Source: Paradesertivirga mongoliensis (GTDB lineage: Bacteria > Bacteroidota > Bacteroidia > Sphingobacteriales > Sphingobacteriaceae). From it: a stretch of DNA of 64,000 nt. Made by a program: the position numbers and the translations under genes. The notes beneath the pieces are model-generated. The model was not told where the DNA came from. It saw only the letters and a list, made by a program, of their open reading frames with translations, and made no database searches. Below are positions 52,943-59,872 of this stretch, piece after piece. The stretch spans positions 496,001 through 560,000 of the forward strand of contig NZ_JAFMZO010000003.1 in assembly GCF_024436395.1 (NCBI RefSeq). The letters run 5' to 3'. Each line of letters opens with the position of its first letter. Position 1 is the first letter of the stretch.

Positions 52943-53456
52943 GTAATTAAATAAACCATGACACGTAGTCTCTTCGAACTCGATTATCTGCTTCTTAACT
53001 AGTTGTTCTTCAACTAGTGGGAATTCGACGAATATTTCCTCACTTGACAGCATCAAGAGGTATATAGAAGGAACTTGGCTTCAAAATGATGAACATACGA
53101 CCAGTGAGTTTAAATTTATCAAAGACTATCGCGGTTTCAGAACTAATGGAAAAAAGCAAGACAAGGAGACCATAATTATTGAATCTAATCCAGACGGCTT
53201 TCAGTTGGTTAAAGAAAATGACACCATCAGAATTAAATTAATATCAATGGGCGGCAGGACAAGTTCCACAATCAAACACCTATCGAAAGAAAGGCTAATA
53301 ATCGACCAGACGGAGTATCATAAAATTAACTACAGGTAACAGCGTGTTTAAATTATGCCCGGGTGACGTAGTTCTCGAAGTTTTCTGCTTTTTAACTACA
53401 TTAGTGCAGCTCGACCGTGAGGTGCTTTTAAGCGGGCACAATATAAACACTAATCG
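52937..53456 (+). repeat. Cassette 3: 520-bp duplicated cassette, copy B
   Basis: Second copy of cassette 1 at an offset of 1058 bp, identical by eye, with cassette 2 between. Its left junction is preceded by the type A site of cassette 2 and its right junction by its own attC-like copy. Confidence 0.9.
52962..53339 (+). CDS. Cassette 3 lipoprotein-like reading frame without clear start (copy B)
   Basis: Identical to the frame at 51904-52281. The same defect (no in-frame start before the lipobox) is present in both copies, so it predates the duplication. Confidence 0.45.
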   Translation, partial: HVVSSNSIICFLTSCSSTSGNSTNISSLDSIKRYIEGTWLQNDEHTTSEFKFIKDYRGFRTNGKKQDKETIIIESNPDGFQLVKENDTIRIKLISMGGRTSSTIKHLSKERLIIDQTEYHKINYR

Positions 53457-53462
53457 TTATAA
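53334..53462 (+). repeat. attC-like site of cassette 3 (type B, 129 bp)
   Basis: Copy of the site at 52276-52404: left core AGGTAAC, right core GTTATAA. Confidence 0.8.
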
Positions 53463-54145
53463 GCCATTTTATGAACCTGCATATTTATCAAAAAGGTAGG
53501 AATTATAATATATTTCAAGACTCGCAGGATAACTTGGTTTTCACTGGAAAATGGTTTTGGACATGGAATAAAGGGAATCAGCTCGAGATACGAGACCTTG
53601 AGGGACAACTATTACTAACTGTAGTCGCTGGGAGCTCTTGGGCATGGGTCTGGAATGCTAAGTATTTCCTGACGACAATTTATGACCACCAGAAATATGA
53701 AATTAAGTGTGTCAAATGGCCTAAGCGACATTATCAAATGACTGGAAACAACTTATCCTTTGACTATTACCGGCATCAAGGTTATTTGAAGTCTATTTTC
53801 GTCAACAACGTACAAGTCGCGAAAGTTAACAGGGCTAATTTCAATTTTTTTAAGAAAGACACCATTATTATTCGCTGCGACAGCGACCAAAACCCATTAC
53901 TGATTTGCGGACTAGCCCTCACTTTTGAAATGGGTTCTGAGAGTGATGGTTCAGAACATTACATCAACGACCCTAATAAGAAACATTATGACGACAACTG
54001 GCGCCCAAAATAAAAACGGCTTATAACACAGCCTTTGCAAAAATGGCGGGTGAGGTTAATCTCCAACTTTTTCTACATTTAACAAAGTTTTGTGCAGGGC
54101 GAAGAGTAGTGCTTTTTATCCGCCATCTTCGCAAAGCCTTAAACG
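53457..54145 (+). other. Cassette 4 (689 bp)
   Basis: From TTATAAGCC to the G at 54145; one gene plus its attC-like site. Confidence 0.8.
53471..54013 (+). CDS. Cassette 4: soluble protein with LURP-one/tubby-like appearance
   Basis: A 180-residue protein without signal peptide or helix. The beta-rich sequence (MNLHIYQKGRNYNIFQDSQD, GKWFWTWNKGNQLEIRD, GQLLLTVVAGSSWAWVW, MTGNNLSFDYYRHQGYL, KKDTIIIRCDSDQNPLL) looks like the tubby-like or LURP-one fold found in membrane-associated proteins, with the alternating Trp and charged strands. This is a guess from appearance, not a domain hit. The gene begins 14 bp inside the cassette and ends 8 bp before the attC-like core. Confidence 0.5.
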   Translation: MNLHIYQKGRNYNIFQDSQDNLVFTGKWFWTWNKGNQLEIRDLEGQLLLTVVAGSSWAWVWNAKYFLTTIYDHQKYEIKCVKWPKRHYQMTGNNLSFDYYRHQGYLKSIFVNNVQVAKVNRANFNFFKKDTIIIRCDSDQNPLLICGLALTFEMGSESDGSEHYINDPNKKHYDDNWRPK

Positions 54146-54151
54146 TTAGTG
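54021..54151 (+). repeat. attC-like site of cassette 4 (type A, 131 bp)
   Basis: Left core TTATAAC to right core GTTAGTG. Arms GCCTTTGCAAAAATGGCGG and CCGCCATCTTCGCAAAGCC. Confidence 0.8.
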
Positions 54152-54844
54152 GCAAGCTTAATGAACCCACCAATCGACACGACATATCGCACAGAAAGAC
54201 TTCTCGAATGGGAGGTTCAAAGTTTATCAGGTAAATACGGCAACTTCTCGTTCTATAAAAAAACCACTTGGTTTTTGTTTGGAGTTATTGTTTTAGTGAT
54301 TTTCATTACAGCGTTTATTATGCCCTTTTTCCCTCCTCGCTATGGTTGGGGCAACTGGTTGGCTCCTAGGACCATTGATGAATACCAGTCAAGAGTTTCA
54401 AGCTTTTTGATAATTGCGCCCTTAATTCTTTTGATAGGCTTCGCTTTCTTAAGTATCAGAAACACCATTGACCTGAAATCAGGTATTAAAAGGACAGCTA
54501 ATTTCAAAGTAACAGACGTTATTGATTTAGGAGTTTTTAAAATATTGATTTTAAACGGCTGGCGACTATATAGCCTGAAATATAGGGACAACCAGTTTCA
54601 CACAGTTACTCCAGGACAAATCATGAATATCAAGCGGACCGGGACTTGCCGATTAATAAGCTACTATATTCGGGACGAAAAAGCTTTTATTCAGGAACAG
54701 AATATAAAGAAAGCCAGCCACTAACATGCGTTTTGCAAAAATGGCGGGTGACGTTATTCTCGAACTTTTTCTACATTTAACTAAGTTTTGTGCCGGGCGA
54801 CATTTTTGTGCTTTCTATCCGCCATCTTCGCAAAGCGCCACTCG
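54146..54844 (+). other. Cassette 5 (699 bp)
   Basis: From TTAGTGGC to the G at 54844; one gene plus its attC-like site. Confidence 0.8.
54161..54724 (+). CDS. Cassette 5: two-helix membrane protein
   Basis: A 187-residue protein starting at the ATG at 54161 (MNPPIDTTYRTERLLEWEVQ). Two predicted membrane helices (TTWFLFGVIVLVIFITAFIM and FLIIAPLILLIGFAFLSI) are followed by a soluble part with FKVTDVIDLGVFKILILNGW. I recognise no family. The TAA is within the left core CACTAAC of its attC-like site. Confidence 0.6.
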   Translation: MNPPIDTTYRTERLLEWEVQSLSGKYGNFSFYKKTTWFLFGVIVLVIFITAFIMPFFPPRYGWGNWLAPRTIDEYQSRVSSFLIIAPLILLIGFAFLSIRNTIDLKSGIKRTANFKVTDVIDLGVFKILILNGWRLYSLKYRDNQFHTVTPGQIMNIKRTGTCRLISYYIRDEKAFIQEQNIKKASH

Positions 54845-54850
54845 TTACCT
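54719..54850 (+). repeat. attC-like site of cassette 5 (type A, 132 bp)
   Basis: Left core CACTAAC to right core GTTACCT; arms as in the other type A sites. Confidence 0.8.
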
Positions 54851-55783
54851 GCAACCCTAAAATGACACCGCAACCACCTGGACATACAGCATTAAGGTTT
54901 CGACTTTGGATACTTATTATTGCTGTTATAAATGTTCTTAGCCTCTTTTCCGTTACTATCACAACTTTTTCTTGGGGAACGGGCAACACGACAATCATTT
55001 TTTTATTTTTGTATCCAGCTCTAATCGTTTCGACAATATTGATACTCGCTAAACGACACGTTGGCTACATGCTCACGTTGGGGATATCATTAGCTTATGC
55101 CGTCTTACTTGCACGACATGTAGGGCAATATTTCGTTTTTGATTTTCAGAATTCGGTTTTGCTCTTGGTGCTAGTTCTTCCCTTTATGATGACAATAGCA
55201 CTAATTCCGCTAACAACAGCTTTCCTATTTATCAGACAAAAAAGGGGAAACGCAATAATTGCCTTTTCAATAATAATTGCACTTTCCATCCCATTATTTT
55301 CCTTGGCAGAACGAGCAAACATGAACTATCAGAGTAGCGTTTTTGCCGAATTCACGATTGACAATAAAGGCACGGTTAATATTACTTGCAAGCCGCAGCC
55401 ATCCGACACAAGAATATTTTATTTGACTTCGAAATCAAAGGAGTTAGCTGATGTTGCTAAAGCGAAGGGAACATTTCTAATTGACCATTATTACGTCGCT
55501 AACACTATAGTGGAGAAGAATTATCGATTCAGAAAACTTCACTCATTGACAATTAAGAAACTGGAGGACAAAGGACTTCGTTTGCCTTTGACATGGAAAG
55601 CAGAACAAATAAAAGGTGACATCTCTTTCCTTGAACCGTAGTAGAAAGAAGGGCTGCAGGTAACACAGGGTTTAAATTATGCCCGGGCGACGTGAATCTC
55701 GTTCCTTTTCTTCTTTTTAACTACTTTAGTGCTGGGTGACAGGTGACTGCGTTGTAATCAGGCACAACATAAACCCTTAAACG
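54845..55783 (+). other. Cassette 6 (939 bp)
   Basis: From TTACCTGCA to the G at 55783. Its first bases are the same as those of cassettes 1 and 3. Confidence 0.8.
54862..55641 (+). CDS. Cassette 6: multi-pass membrane protein
   Basis: A 259-residue protein starting at the ATG at 54862 (MTPQPPGHTALRFRLW), about 17 bp inside the cassette. About five membrane helices (ILIIAVINVLSLFSVTITTF, IIFLFLYPALIVSTILILA, YMLTLGISLAYAVLLA, VLLLVLVLPFMMTIALIPLT, AIIAFSIIIALSIPLFSLA) precede a soluble domain (VFAEFTIDNKGTVNITCKPQ). No family recognised. The longer frame back to 54790 reads through the attC-like site and is rejected. Confidence 0.6.
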   Translation: MTPQPPGHTALRFRLWILIIAVINVLSLFSVTITTFSWGTGNTTIIFLFLYPALIVSTILILAKRHVGYMLTLGISLAYAVLLARHVGQYFVFDFQNSVLLLVLVLPFMMTIALIPLTTAFLFIRQKRGNAIIAFSIIIALSIPLFSLAERANMNYQSSVFAEFTIDNKGTVNITCKPQPSDTRIFYLTSKSKELADVAKAKGTFLIDHYYVANTIVEKNYRFRKLHSLTIKKLEDKGLRLPLTWKAEQIKGDISFLEP

Positions 55784-55789
55784 TTAGCG
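55658..55789 (+). repeat. attC-like site of cassette 6 (type B, 132 bp)
   Basis: Left core AGGTAAC to right core GTTAGCG. Arms GGTTTAAATTATGCCCGGGCG and the AGGCACAACATAAACC region. Confidence 0.75.
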
Positions 55790-56507
55790 GGCATTGTAAA
55801 AAACCGACAGAGCGCATAATCCAACCAAATGACTAAGCATGAACGAATTGAAATTCCTTTAAGTAAGACGAAGTTGTCTTTGCTGTTATTAGGCTCAATC
55901 GCTTTTGTGGTTGGAGGAATTTGGATGGTAGGTAATCCAAACGGATTTGCAACTTCATACCGACCTACTAATCCAATATTTGTATTTGGAGTGGGCTTAG
56001 TTTCGATTGTTTTTTTCGGAGGTTGTTTAGTTAATATTGCCAAAAAGCTTTTAGATAGTGCTCCAGGACTTGTTATAGACGAAAAAGGCATTTACGACAA
56101 TTCCGGTGCGATTTCAACCGGACTTATATTATGGGACGATATTCGGGAATTAAGAACTGCAAATGTTTTTAGGCAAAAATTTATAATAGTGGTTGTAAAC
56201 AATCCTGAACAGTATATAAAGGCACAAAACCGAGCCTTAAACAAAACGGGATTAAGACGAAATTATAAAAGATGTGGTTCTCCCATCAGTATTTCTGGAA
56301 ATGGACTTAAGATTAACTTTGAGGAGCTGTATCGACTTCTGGAAAGCGAGCTAAAAGACAGAAGAAGACAAAAAACAACGACCCGCTAACACAGCCTTTG
56401 CAAAAATGGCGGGCGACGCTATTCTCGAAATTTTCTACATTTAACTAAGTTTTGTGCTTGGCGACAGTGGGTGCTTTCTATCCGCCAGCTTCGCAAAGCC
56501 CTAAACG
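55784..56507 (+). other. Cassette 7 (724 bp)
   Basis: From TTAGCGGG to the G at 56507. Confidence 0.8.
55829..56389 (+). CDS. Cassette 7: STM3941-like two-helix protein
   Basis: A 186-residue protein: IEIPLSKTKLSLLLLGSIAF leads into a first helix (LLLGSIAFVVGGIWMVG), a second helix follows (IFVFGVGLVSIVFFGGCLV) and the rest is soluble with GLVIDEKGIYDN, ILWDDIRELR and the C-terminal ISGNGLKINFEELYRLL. This start and the DEKGI/WDDI pattern match the STM3941-type family as I recall it, a family of unknown function found across bacteria. The stop TAA lies in the attC-like core CGCTAAC. Confidence 0.65.
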   Translation: MTKHERIEIPLSKTKLSLLLLGSIAFVVGGIWMVGNPNGFATSYRPTNPIFVFGVGLVSIVFFGGCLVNIAKKLLDSAPGLVIDEKGIYDNSGAISTGLILWDDIRELRTANVFRQKFIIVVVNNPEQYIKAQNRALNKTGLRRNYKRCGSPISISGNGLKINFEELYRLLESELKDRRRQKTTTR

Positions 56508-56513
56508 TTGTAG
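56384..56513 (+). repeat. attC-like site of cassette 7 (type A, 130 bp)
   Basis: Left core CGCTAAC to right core GTTGTAG. Confidence 0.8.
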
Positions 56514-56523
56514 GCAAGTTTAA

Positions 56524-56649
56524 AAAACCCGACAAGTCGCCACCAGACATTCGCCTAAAAGGATTGACTATGATGAATATATTGCGACAATGCGTTTTTG
56601 GTGTGAATACCATCAAGACCAGAAGAAAACTGAAGAATTATACGACTAA
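56524..56649 (+). pseudogene. Possible gene remnant in the leader of cassette 8
   Basis: An open frame without a start until ATGCGT reads HSPKRIDYDEYIATMRFW then CEYHQDQKKTEELYD before a TAA at 56647-56649. The composition looks like the end of a real protein. It may be a leftover of an earlier cassette gene, or a small peptide. Confidence 0.3.
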
Positions 56650-56658
56650 AATTTAAAT

Positions 56659-57387
56659 ATGAAAAAACTTGCCTTTTACCTCCTTTTAATAACATCTACT
56701 TCTTTTGGACAAGACGTCTTTAAAGTAATAGAGAACAAGGACTATGTAAAATTTGAGAGCTTGTTAAAGGACGGAATTCCGACGGAACAATTCAACGAAA
56801 ACGGTTTAACACCCTTGTGGCTTGGAGTGTTTAAGAATGACACAACTATTGTTAATCTATTATTCAAGCATAAAGCAGACGCTAATTTACTTTCAAAAAA
56901 TGGAATGCCCCCAATTATGGTGGGGTGTATTTCCAACTCTTTTGAATGTGTTCAGATTTTGATAAAAAATGGAGCCGATGTTAACTGGAAATCTTCAGCG
57001 TCACGAAATCAACAACCAATTAGATTTGCTTCTAAAGGTGGTTCATTAAATTTGGTTAAACTTCTACTTGCGCATGGTGCAGACATGGAGTCATCTCCCG
57101 ATGACAAAGCAACACCCCTACTGGCCGCGCTCCATGCTAAGAAATTTGATATTGCCGACTTCTATTTTAAGAACAATGCGAATGTTGGAGTAGTCGGACG
57201 TGACGGAGAGACCGTAATTCATGAGGCAATTAAGACTGGATCTATAGAAATGGTTCGACTTGCTATTAAATATAAAGCTCCTTTAGACATTAAAGATGAA
57301 AACGGAAAAACAACATTGGAACTTGCAAAACAAAGCGGAAACACCGAAATAAAAGACCTGATAAAAAGTGCCCTCGAAACAAAGTAA
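56659..57387 (+). CDS. Cassette 8: secreted ankyrin-repeat protein
   Basis: A 242-residue protein: signal peptide KKLAFYLLLITSTSFGQ, then about six ankyrin repeats with the usual TPLWLGVFKNDTTIVNLLFK and QPIRFASKGGSLNLVKLLL patterns, ending in DENGKTTLELAKQSGNTEIK. Ankyrin repeats mediate protein binding; exported ankyrin proteins in Bacteroidota are common in toxin/immunity-type contexts, but no partner is seen. The gene ends 30 bp before the attC-like site. Confidence 0.85.
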   Translation: MKKLAFYLLLITSTSFGQDVFKVIENKDYVKFESLLKDGIPTEQFNENGLTPLWLGVFKNDTTIVNLLFKHKADANLLSKNGMPPIMVGCISNSFECVQILIKNGADVNWKSSASRNQQPIRFASKGGSLNLVKLLLAHGADMESSPDDKATPLLAALHAKKFDIADFYFKNNANVGVVGRDGETVIHEAIKTGSIEMVRLAIKYKAPLDIKDENGKTTLELAKQSGNTEIKDLIKSALETK

Positions 57388-57417
57388 ACATGACGGATCG
57401 CATCAGAACAAACCAGC

Positions 57418-57549
57418 CTACAACATAGGCTTTGCAAAAATGGCGGGCGACCTTGTTCTCGAAATTTTTCTACATTTAACTAAGTTTTGTGCCGGGTGAC
57501 AATGAAGTGCTTTCAATCCGCCATCTTCGCAAAGCCCTAACCGTTATAA
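57418..57549 (+). repeat. attC-like site of cassette 8 (type A, 132 bp)
   Basis: Left core CTACAAC to right core GTTATAA. Confidence 0.8.
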
Positions 57550-58206
57550 GCAACCAAATGAGACACTGCCTAATCGTAACAACACTTCTTTATAGCTTCT
57601 TCCTCGCTTCAGGACAAGAAGTTCAGCGAAAAAAAGATGAGACACTAGAACGATTTGTTGAGAGATTTAAGCCGGAGCATTCCACAGTTACTCATAAGGT
57701 AATTCAAACTAATTGGGACTTAAAACCTGTTATCTTAGCGTTCTACGACCAAGCTTATAAACTTCGCCCCAATAGCCCTGACGAACAAGAAGACCACCGG
57801 ATACTAGCGGTACTATTCGTCAAGAGTAAAACGAATCACTATCAGAAAATTTTCATTGACACAATTCCTACTGAAGGTGGTGCCCCGACAATTGAATCAT
57901 TTTTTTTCGCTAACGCAGACAAAGACTTAAAAAAAGAACTAGTCATTATAGCTTCATGGAATGTTCAGCATTATGACGTAAGCGGAACCCTTTATCAAAC
58001 CTTCGTTTATGATAACATGTCGAATCTGAAGGACAATAAGCTCAGATTTTTAAAATATATAAGTAACAAGCTTTCTGGTGGCTGCGAATGTGATTGGCAA
58101 GACGAGCGGAGTAGAAAAGCCAAATTTACAACAGCTGCATCTATTAAAGACGAATTGAAACGACTAGGGTATAAATATTAAAAATTGGCTGCTTATAACA
58201 CAGCCT
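57544..58206 (+). other. Cassette 9 with truncated attC-like site
   Basis: From TTATAAGC. Its R''-like core TTATAAC (58193-58199) is present, but after AACACAGCCT the sequence passes directly to TTAGGCG, the start of cassette 10. About 115 bp of the site is missing, so cassettes 9 and 10 are fused. Confidence 0.75.
57558..58181 (+). CDS. Cassette 9: secreted hypothetical protein
   Basis: A 207-residue protein starting at the ATG at 57558 (MRHCLIVTTLLYSFFLASGQ, a signal peptide). The mature part is charged with conserved-looking segments DEQEDHRILAVLFVKSKTNH, NADKDLKKELVIIASWNVQH and LSGGCECDWQDERSRKAKF. I recognise no family. The longer ORF back to 57489 passes through the attC-like site of cassette 8 and is rejected. 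Confidence 0.65.
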   Translation: MRHCLIVTTLLYSFFLASGQEVQRKKDETLERFVERFKPEHSTVTHKVIQTNWDLKPVILAFYDQAYKLRPNSPDEQEDHRILAVLFVKSKTNHYQKIFIDTIPTEGGAPTIESFFFANADKDLKKELVIIASWNVQHYDVSGTLYQTFVYDNMSNLKDNKLRFLKYISNKLSGGCECDWQDERSRKAKFTTAASIKDELKRLGYKY

Positions 58207-58890
58207 TTAGGCGTAAATTTAAAAGATGACCGATACCTTTAAAATCATTCTCTTTTCAATCTCTTTCCTTTTTACATGGTCCGAAGCAATGGCTCAAGAC
58301 TTGCAAGAAAAAATGTTCGAATTTAAGTCGGTAGAGGATACTAGTTACGTAAAAGCAGAGCTATTTCTTTTAGAACAGAACCAGTTCTGTATAATCAGGT
58401 ACACGAAAAAAGCGAATAAAGTAACCGGAGGAACTTATAAACTAGCTAATGACTCTCTTTACTTAATTTGTACCTAAACTTGTGACTTTGGGCGTGCATG
58501 GAAGATTCCGTTTTTATCTTCGGGAAAGAAGGCTTGACTTACCCATCGTTGGCTTCCAAGTCGCAATGAATAATCCAGAACAATTTAATGGAAAGTTATA
58601 CCAGGAAACATTACCACTTGCAATTCGGACTGTTGACCGTTCCGAGGAGCAAGACCGAATAACTAGTCTACTTGACTCTCCCGAATGGAAAGTATTAAAT
58701 GGACGAAAAATTAAGGACTTAAAGAGGGAATCAAAAGACGAGAATCAACGGACAAAATAAAATCTACGCCTAACACCATGTTTAAACTATGCCCGGTGAT
58801 GTGGTTCTCGAAATTTTCTGCTTTTTAATTACATTTAGTGCAGCTCGACACGGGAGTGCTCTCAAGCGGGCACAATATAAACACTTAACG
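58207..58890 (+). other. Cassette 10 (684 bp, type B site at the end)
   Basis: From TTAGGCGTA, whose reverse complement TACGCCTAA precedes the site at 58768. No G^TT precedes it because the site of cassette 9 is missing. Confidence 0.75.
58226..58760 (+). pseudogene. Cassette 10: secreted protein in two frames, probable frameshift
   Basis: The first frame (58226-58477) is MTDTFKIILFSISFLFTWSE, a signal peptide, then EFKSVEDTSYVKAELFLLEQ and KVTGGTYKLANDSLYLICT, then stop. A second frame continues through FVPKLVTLGVHGRFRFYLRE, RRLDLPIVGFQVAMNNPEQF and YQETLPLAIRTVDRSEEQ to a TAA at 58758. Removing one T at the stop (ACC T AAA CTT) would join the two into one beta-rich protein of about 177 residues. 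It may be a broken gene, or two overlapping genes. Confidence 0.45.
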
Positions 58891-58896
58891 TTAGCA
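58768..58896 (+). repeat. attC-like site of cassette 10 (type B, 129 bp)
   Basis: Left core GCCTAAC to right core GTTAGCA; arms GTTTAAACTATGCCCGG and GGGCACAATATAAAC. Confidence 0.8.
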
Positions 58897-59660
58897 CCCT
58901 CATTGTAACAACCCGCCTATGAACAAATACATTACCCTAATTATACTTCTCTTATTTTCGGCAACAGCCTTCGCTCAAAATAAAAAGAAAGTTATTGAAT
59001 ATAGGTTTCCGACTGAACGGGATGATTCAATTGCAACGGAGAACTATAAATGCACTTACCGCAACATCTATTCTTTGCAACAACGTTTGCAATTTTATCC
59101 TTTTAATAAGGCTAATAAAATCCTTCTAATTTCGTACGACGACACCACCGTAACGCAAAATACGACTCCAGTTAAGAATAGGAAACTTGATATGACCCAG
59201 GTGCGTGAAAGCTTAGTTCTAAACGACTTACAAATCGACAGTTTAACAAAAATCCTTTATAATGTTGGCGTTAAATCGACAGACTATTGGTTTCAGCTTG
59301 CCGACCCAGGACGAAAATGTTATAACCCCAGAAACTCTGTTATCTTTTTAAACGACAAAGGGCGAGTAATAGATTATATCGAGATTTGTTTTGAGTGCCA
59401 TCAAGATAGACTAAGCTCAAAGACAATCAAGAATTGGGCGTCATGTGAATCCAAGTTTGAATTACTACAAGACTATTTTTATTGGACAGGACTTAAAATT
59501 GGGACCATTAGACGGGCAGACTAGAAAAACGACGAACAGCTAACATCACCTTGTTGCAATTGCGGCTGCGAGATTTATGTTATTCCGGTGCTATCTATTA
59601 CATCAGTGCTGGCTTGCGGTTGACTTGCTCTCAATTTCGCAATATCAACAAGCCTAGCCG
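58891..59660 (+). other. Cassette 11 (770 bp)
   Basis: From TTAGCACCC to the G at 59660. Its left core matches the cassette start only over GTTAGC. Confidence 0.7.
58919..59524 (+). CDS. Cassette 11: secreted hypothetical protein
   Basis: A 201-residue exported protein with the signal peptide YITLIILLLFSATAFAQ. The mature part has ENYKCTYRNIYSLQQRLQFY, KLDMTQVRESLVLNDLQ and DYIEICFECHQDRL, with a CFEC pair near the end. No family recognised. It ends 14 bp before the attC-like core. Confidence 0.65.
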   Translation: MNKYITLIILLLFSATAFAQNKKKVIEYRFPTERDDSIATENYKCTYRNIYSLQQRLQFYPFNKANKILLISYDDTTVTQNTTPVKNRKLDMTQVRESLVLNDLQIDSLTKILYNVGVKSTDYWFQLADPGRKCYNPRNSVIFLNDKGRVIDYIEICFECHQDRLSSKTIKNWASCESKFELLQDYFYWTGLKIGTIRRAD

Positions 59661-59666
59661 TTAGCA
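59538..59666 (+). repeat. attC-like site of cassette 11 (type C, 129 bp)
   Basis: Left core AGCTAAC to right core GTTAGCA. CTTGTTGCAATTGCG pairs with CGCAATATCAACAAG with two mismatches; otherwise unlike types A and B in its inner part. Confidence 0.75.
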
Positions 59667-59685
59667 GAATTATAAAAATGTTAAA

Positions 59686-59784
59686 ATGAGATTATCCTTA
59701 CCAATTATAGTATTGTCTCAACTTTTTTGTACTTCACTTTTGTTCGCAGGAAACTCAATAATATCTGATCCTCTGCAACCTTAA
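59686..59784 (+). pseudogene. Truncated cassette 12: signal-peptide remnant
   Basis: After the G at 59660 a new cassette starts (TTAGCAGAATT) and holds an ORF of 32 codons reading a signal peptide (LPIIVLSQLFCTSLLFAGNS), then a TAA. No matching left core or attC-like site follows, so the cassette is truncated and marks the end of the array. Confidence 0.45.
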
Positions 59785-59872
59785 CGATTACATCCTGTCT
59801 TCCTATTTCTTAAATCTTATTTCTTACATCTCACAACTTCTTTCTTATCTTAATAAAATTTCCGAGTCAAAT

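Larger units (their letters stand above)
56508..57543 (+). other. Cassette 8 (1036 bp)
   Basis: From TTGTAGGC to the G at 57543. It is the longest cassette, with a 151-bp leader ahead of its main gene. Confidence 0.8.
50743..59784 (+). mobile_element. Integron-like element: recombinase plus cassette array
   Basis: The recombinase gene is followed by eleven cassettes and a truncated twelfth, all in the + direction, separated by GTT junctions. Each cassette's own first 7-9 bases are the reverse complement of the sequence at the left end of its terminal site, for example TTATAGCCA starts cassette 2 and TGGCTATAA precedes its attC-like site; this holds in all but cassette 11. Cassette limits (first base after G to G): 51879-52398, 52399-52936, 52937-53456, 53457-54145, 54146-54844, 54845-55783, 55784-56507, 56508-57543, 57544-58206, 58207-58890, 58891-59660, then 59661 onward. 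Confidence 0.85.

Noticed and set aside
54790..54861. Upstream extension of cassette 6 gene with MPGDIFVLSIRHLRKA
   Set aside because: This peptide comes from translating the attC-like site itself and reappears in cassettes 8 and 9; the real start is the ATG just inside the cassette.
52276..59666. IS-derived or MITE repeats
   Set aside because: No transposase, no terminal inverted repeats with target duplications; duplicated units break at G^TT points, which fits recombinase cassettes instead.
50743..59784. CRISPR array
   Set aside because: The repeated units are 129-133 bp imperfect palindromes separated by whole genes, not short direct repeats with short unique spacers; no cas gene is present.
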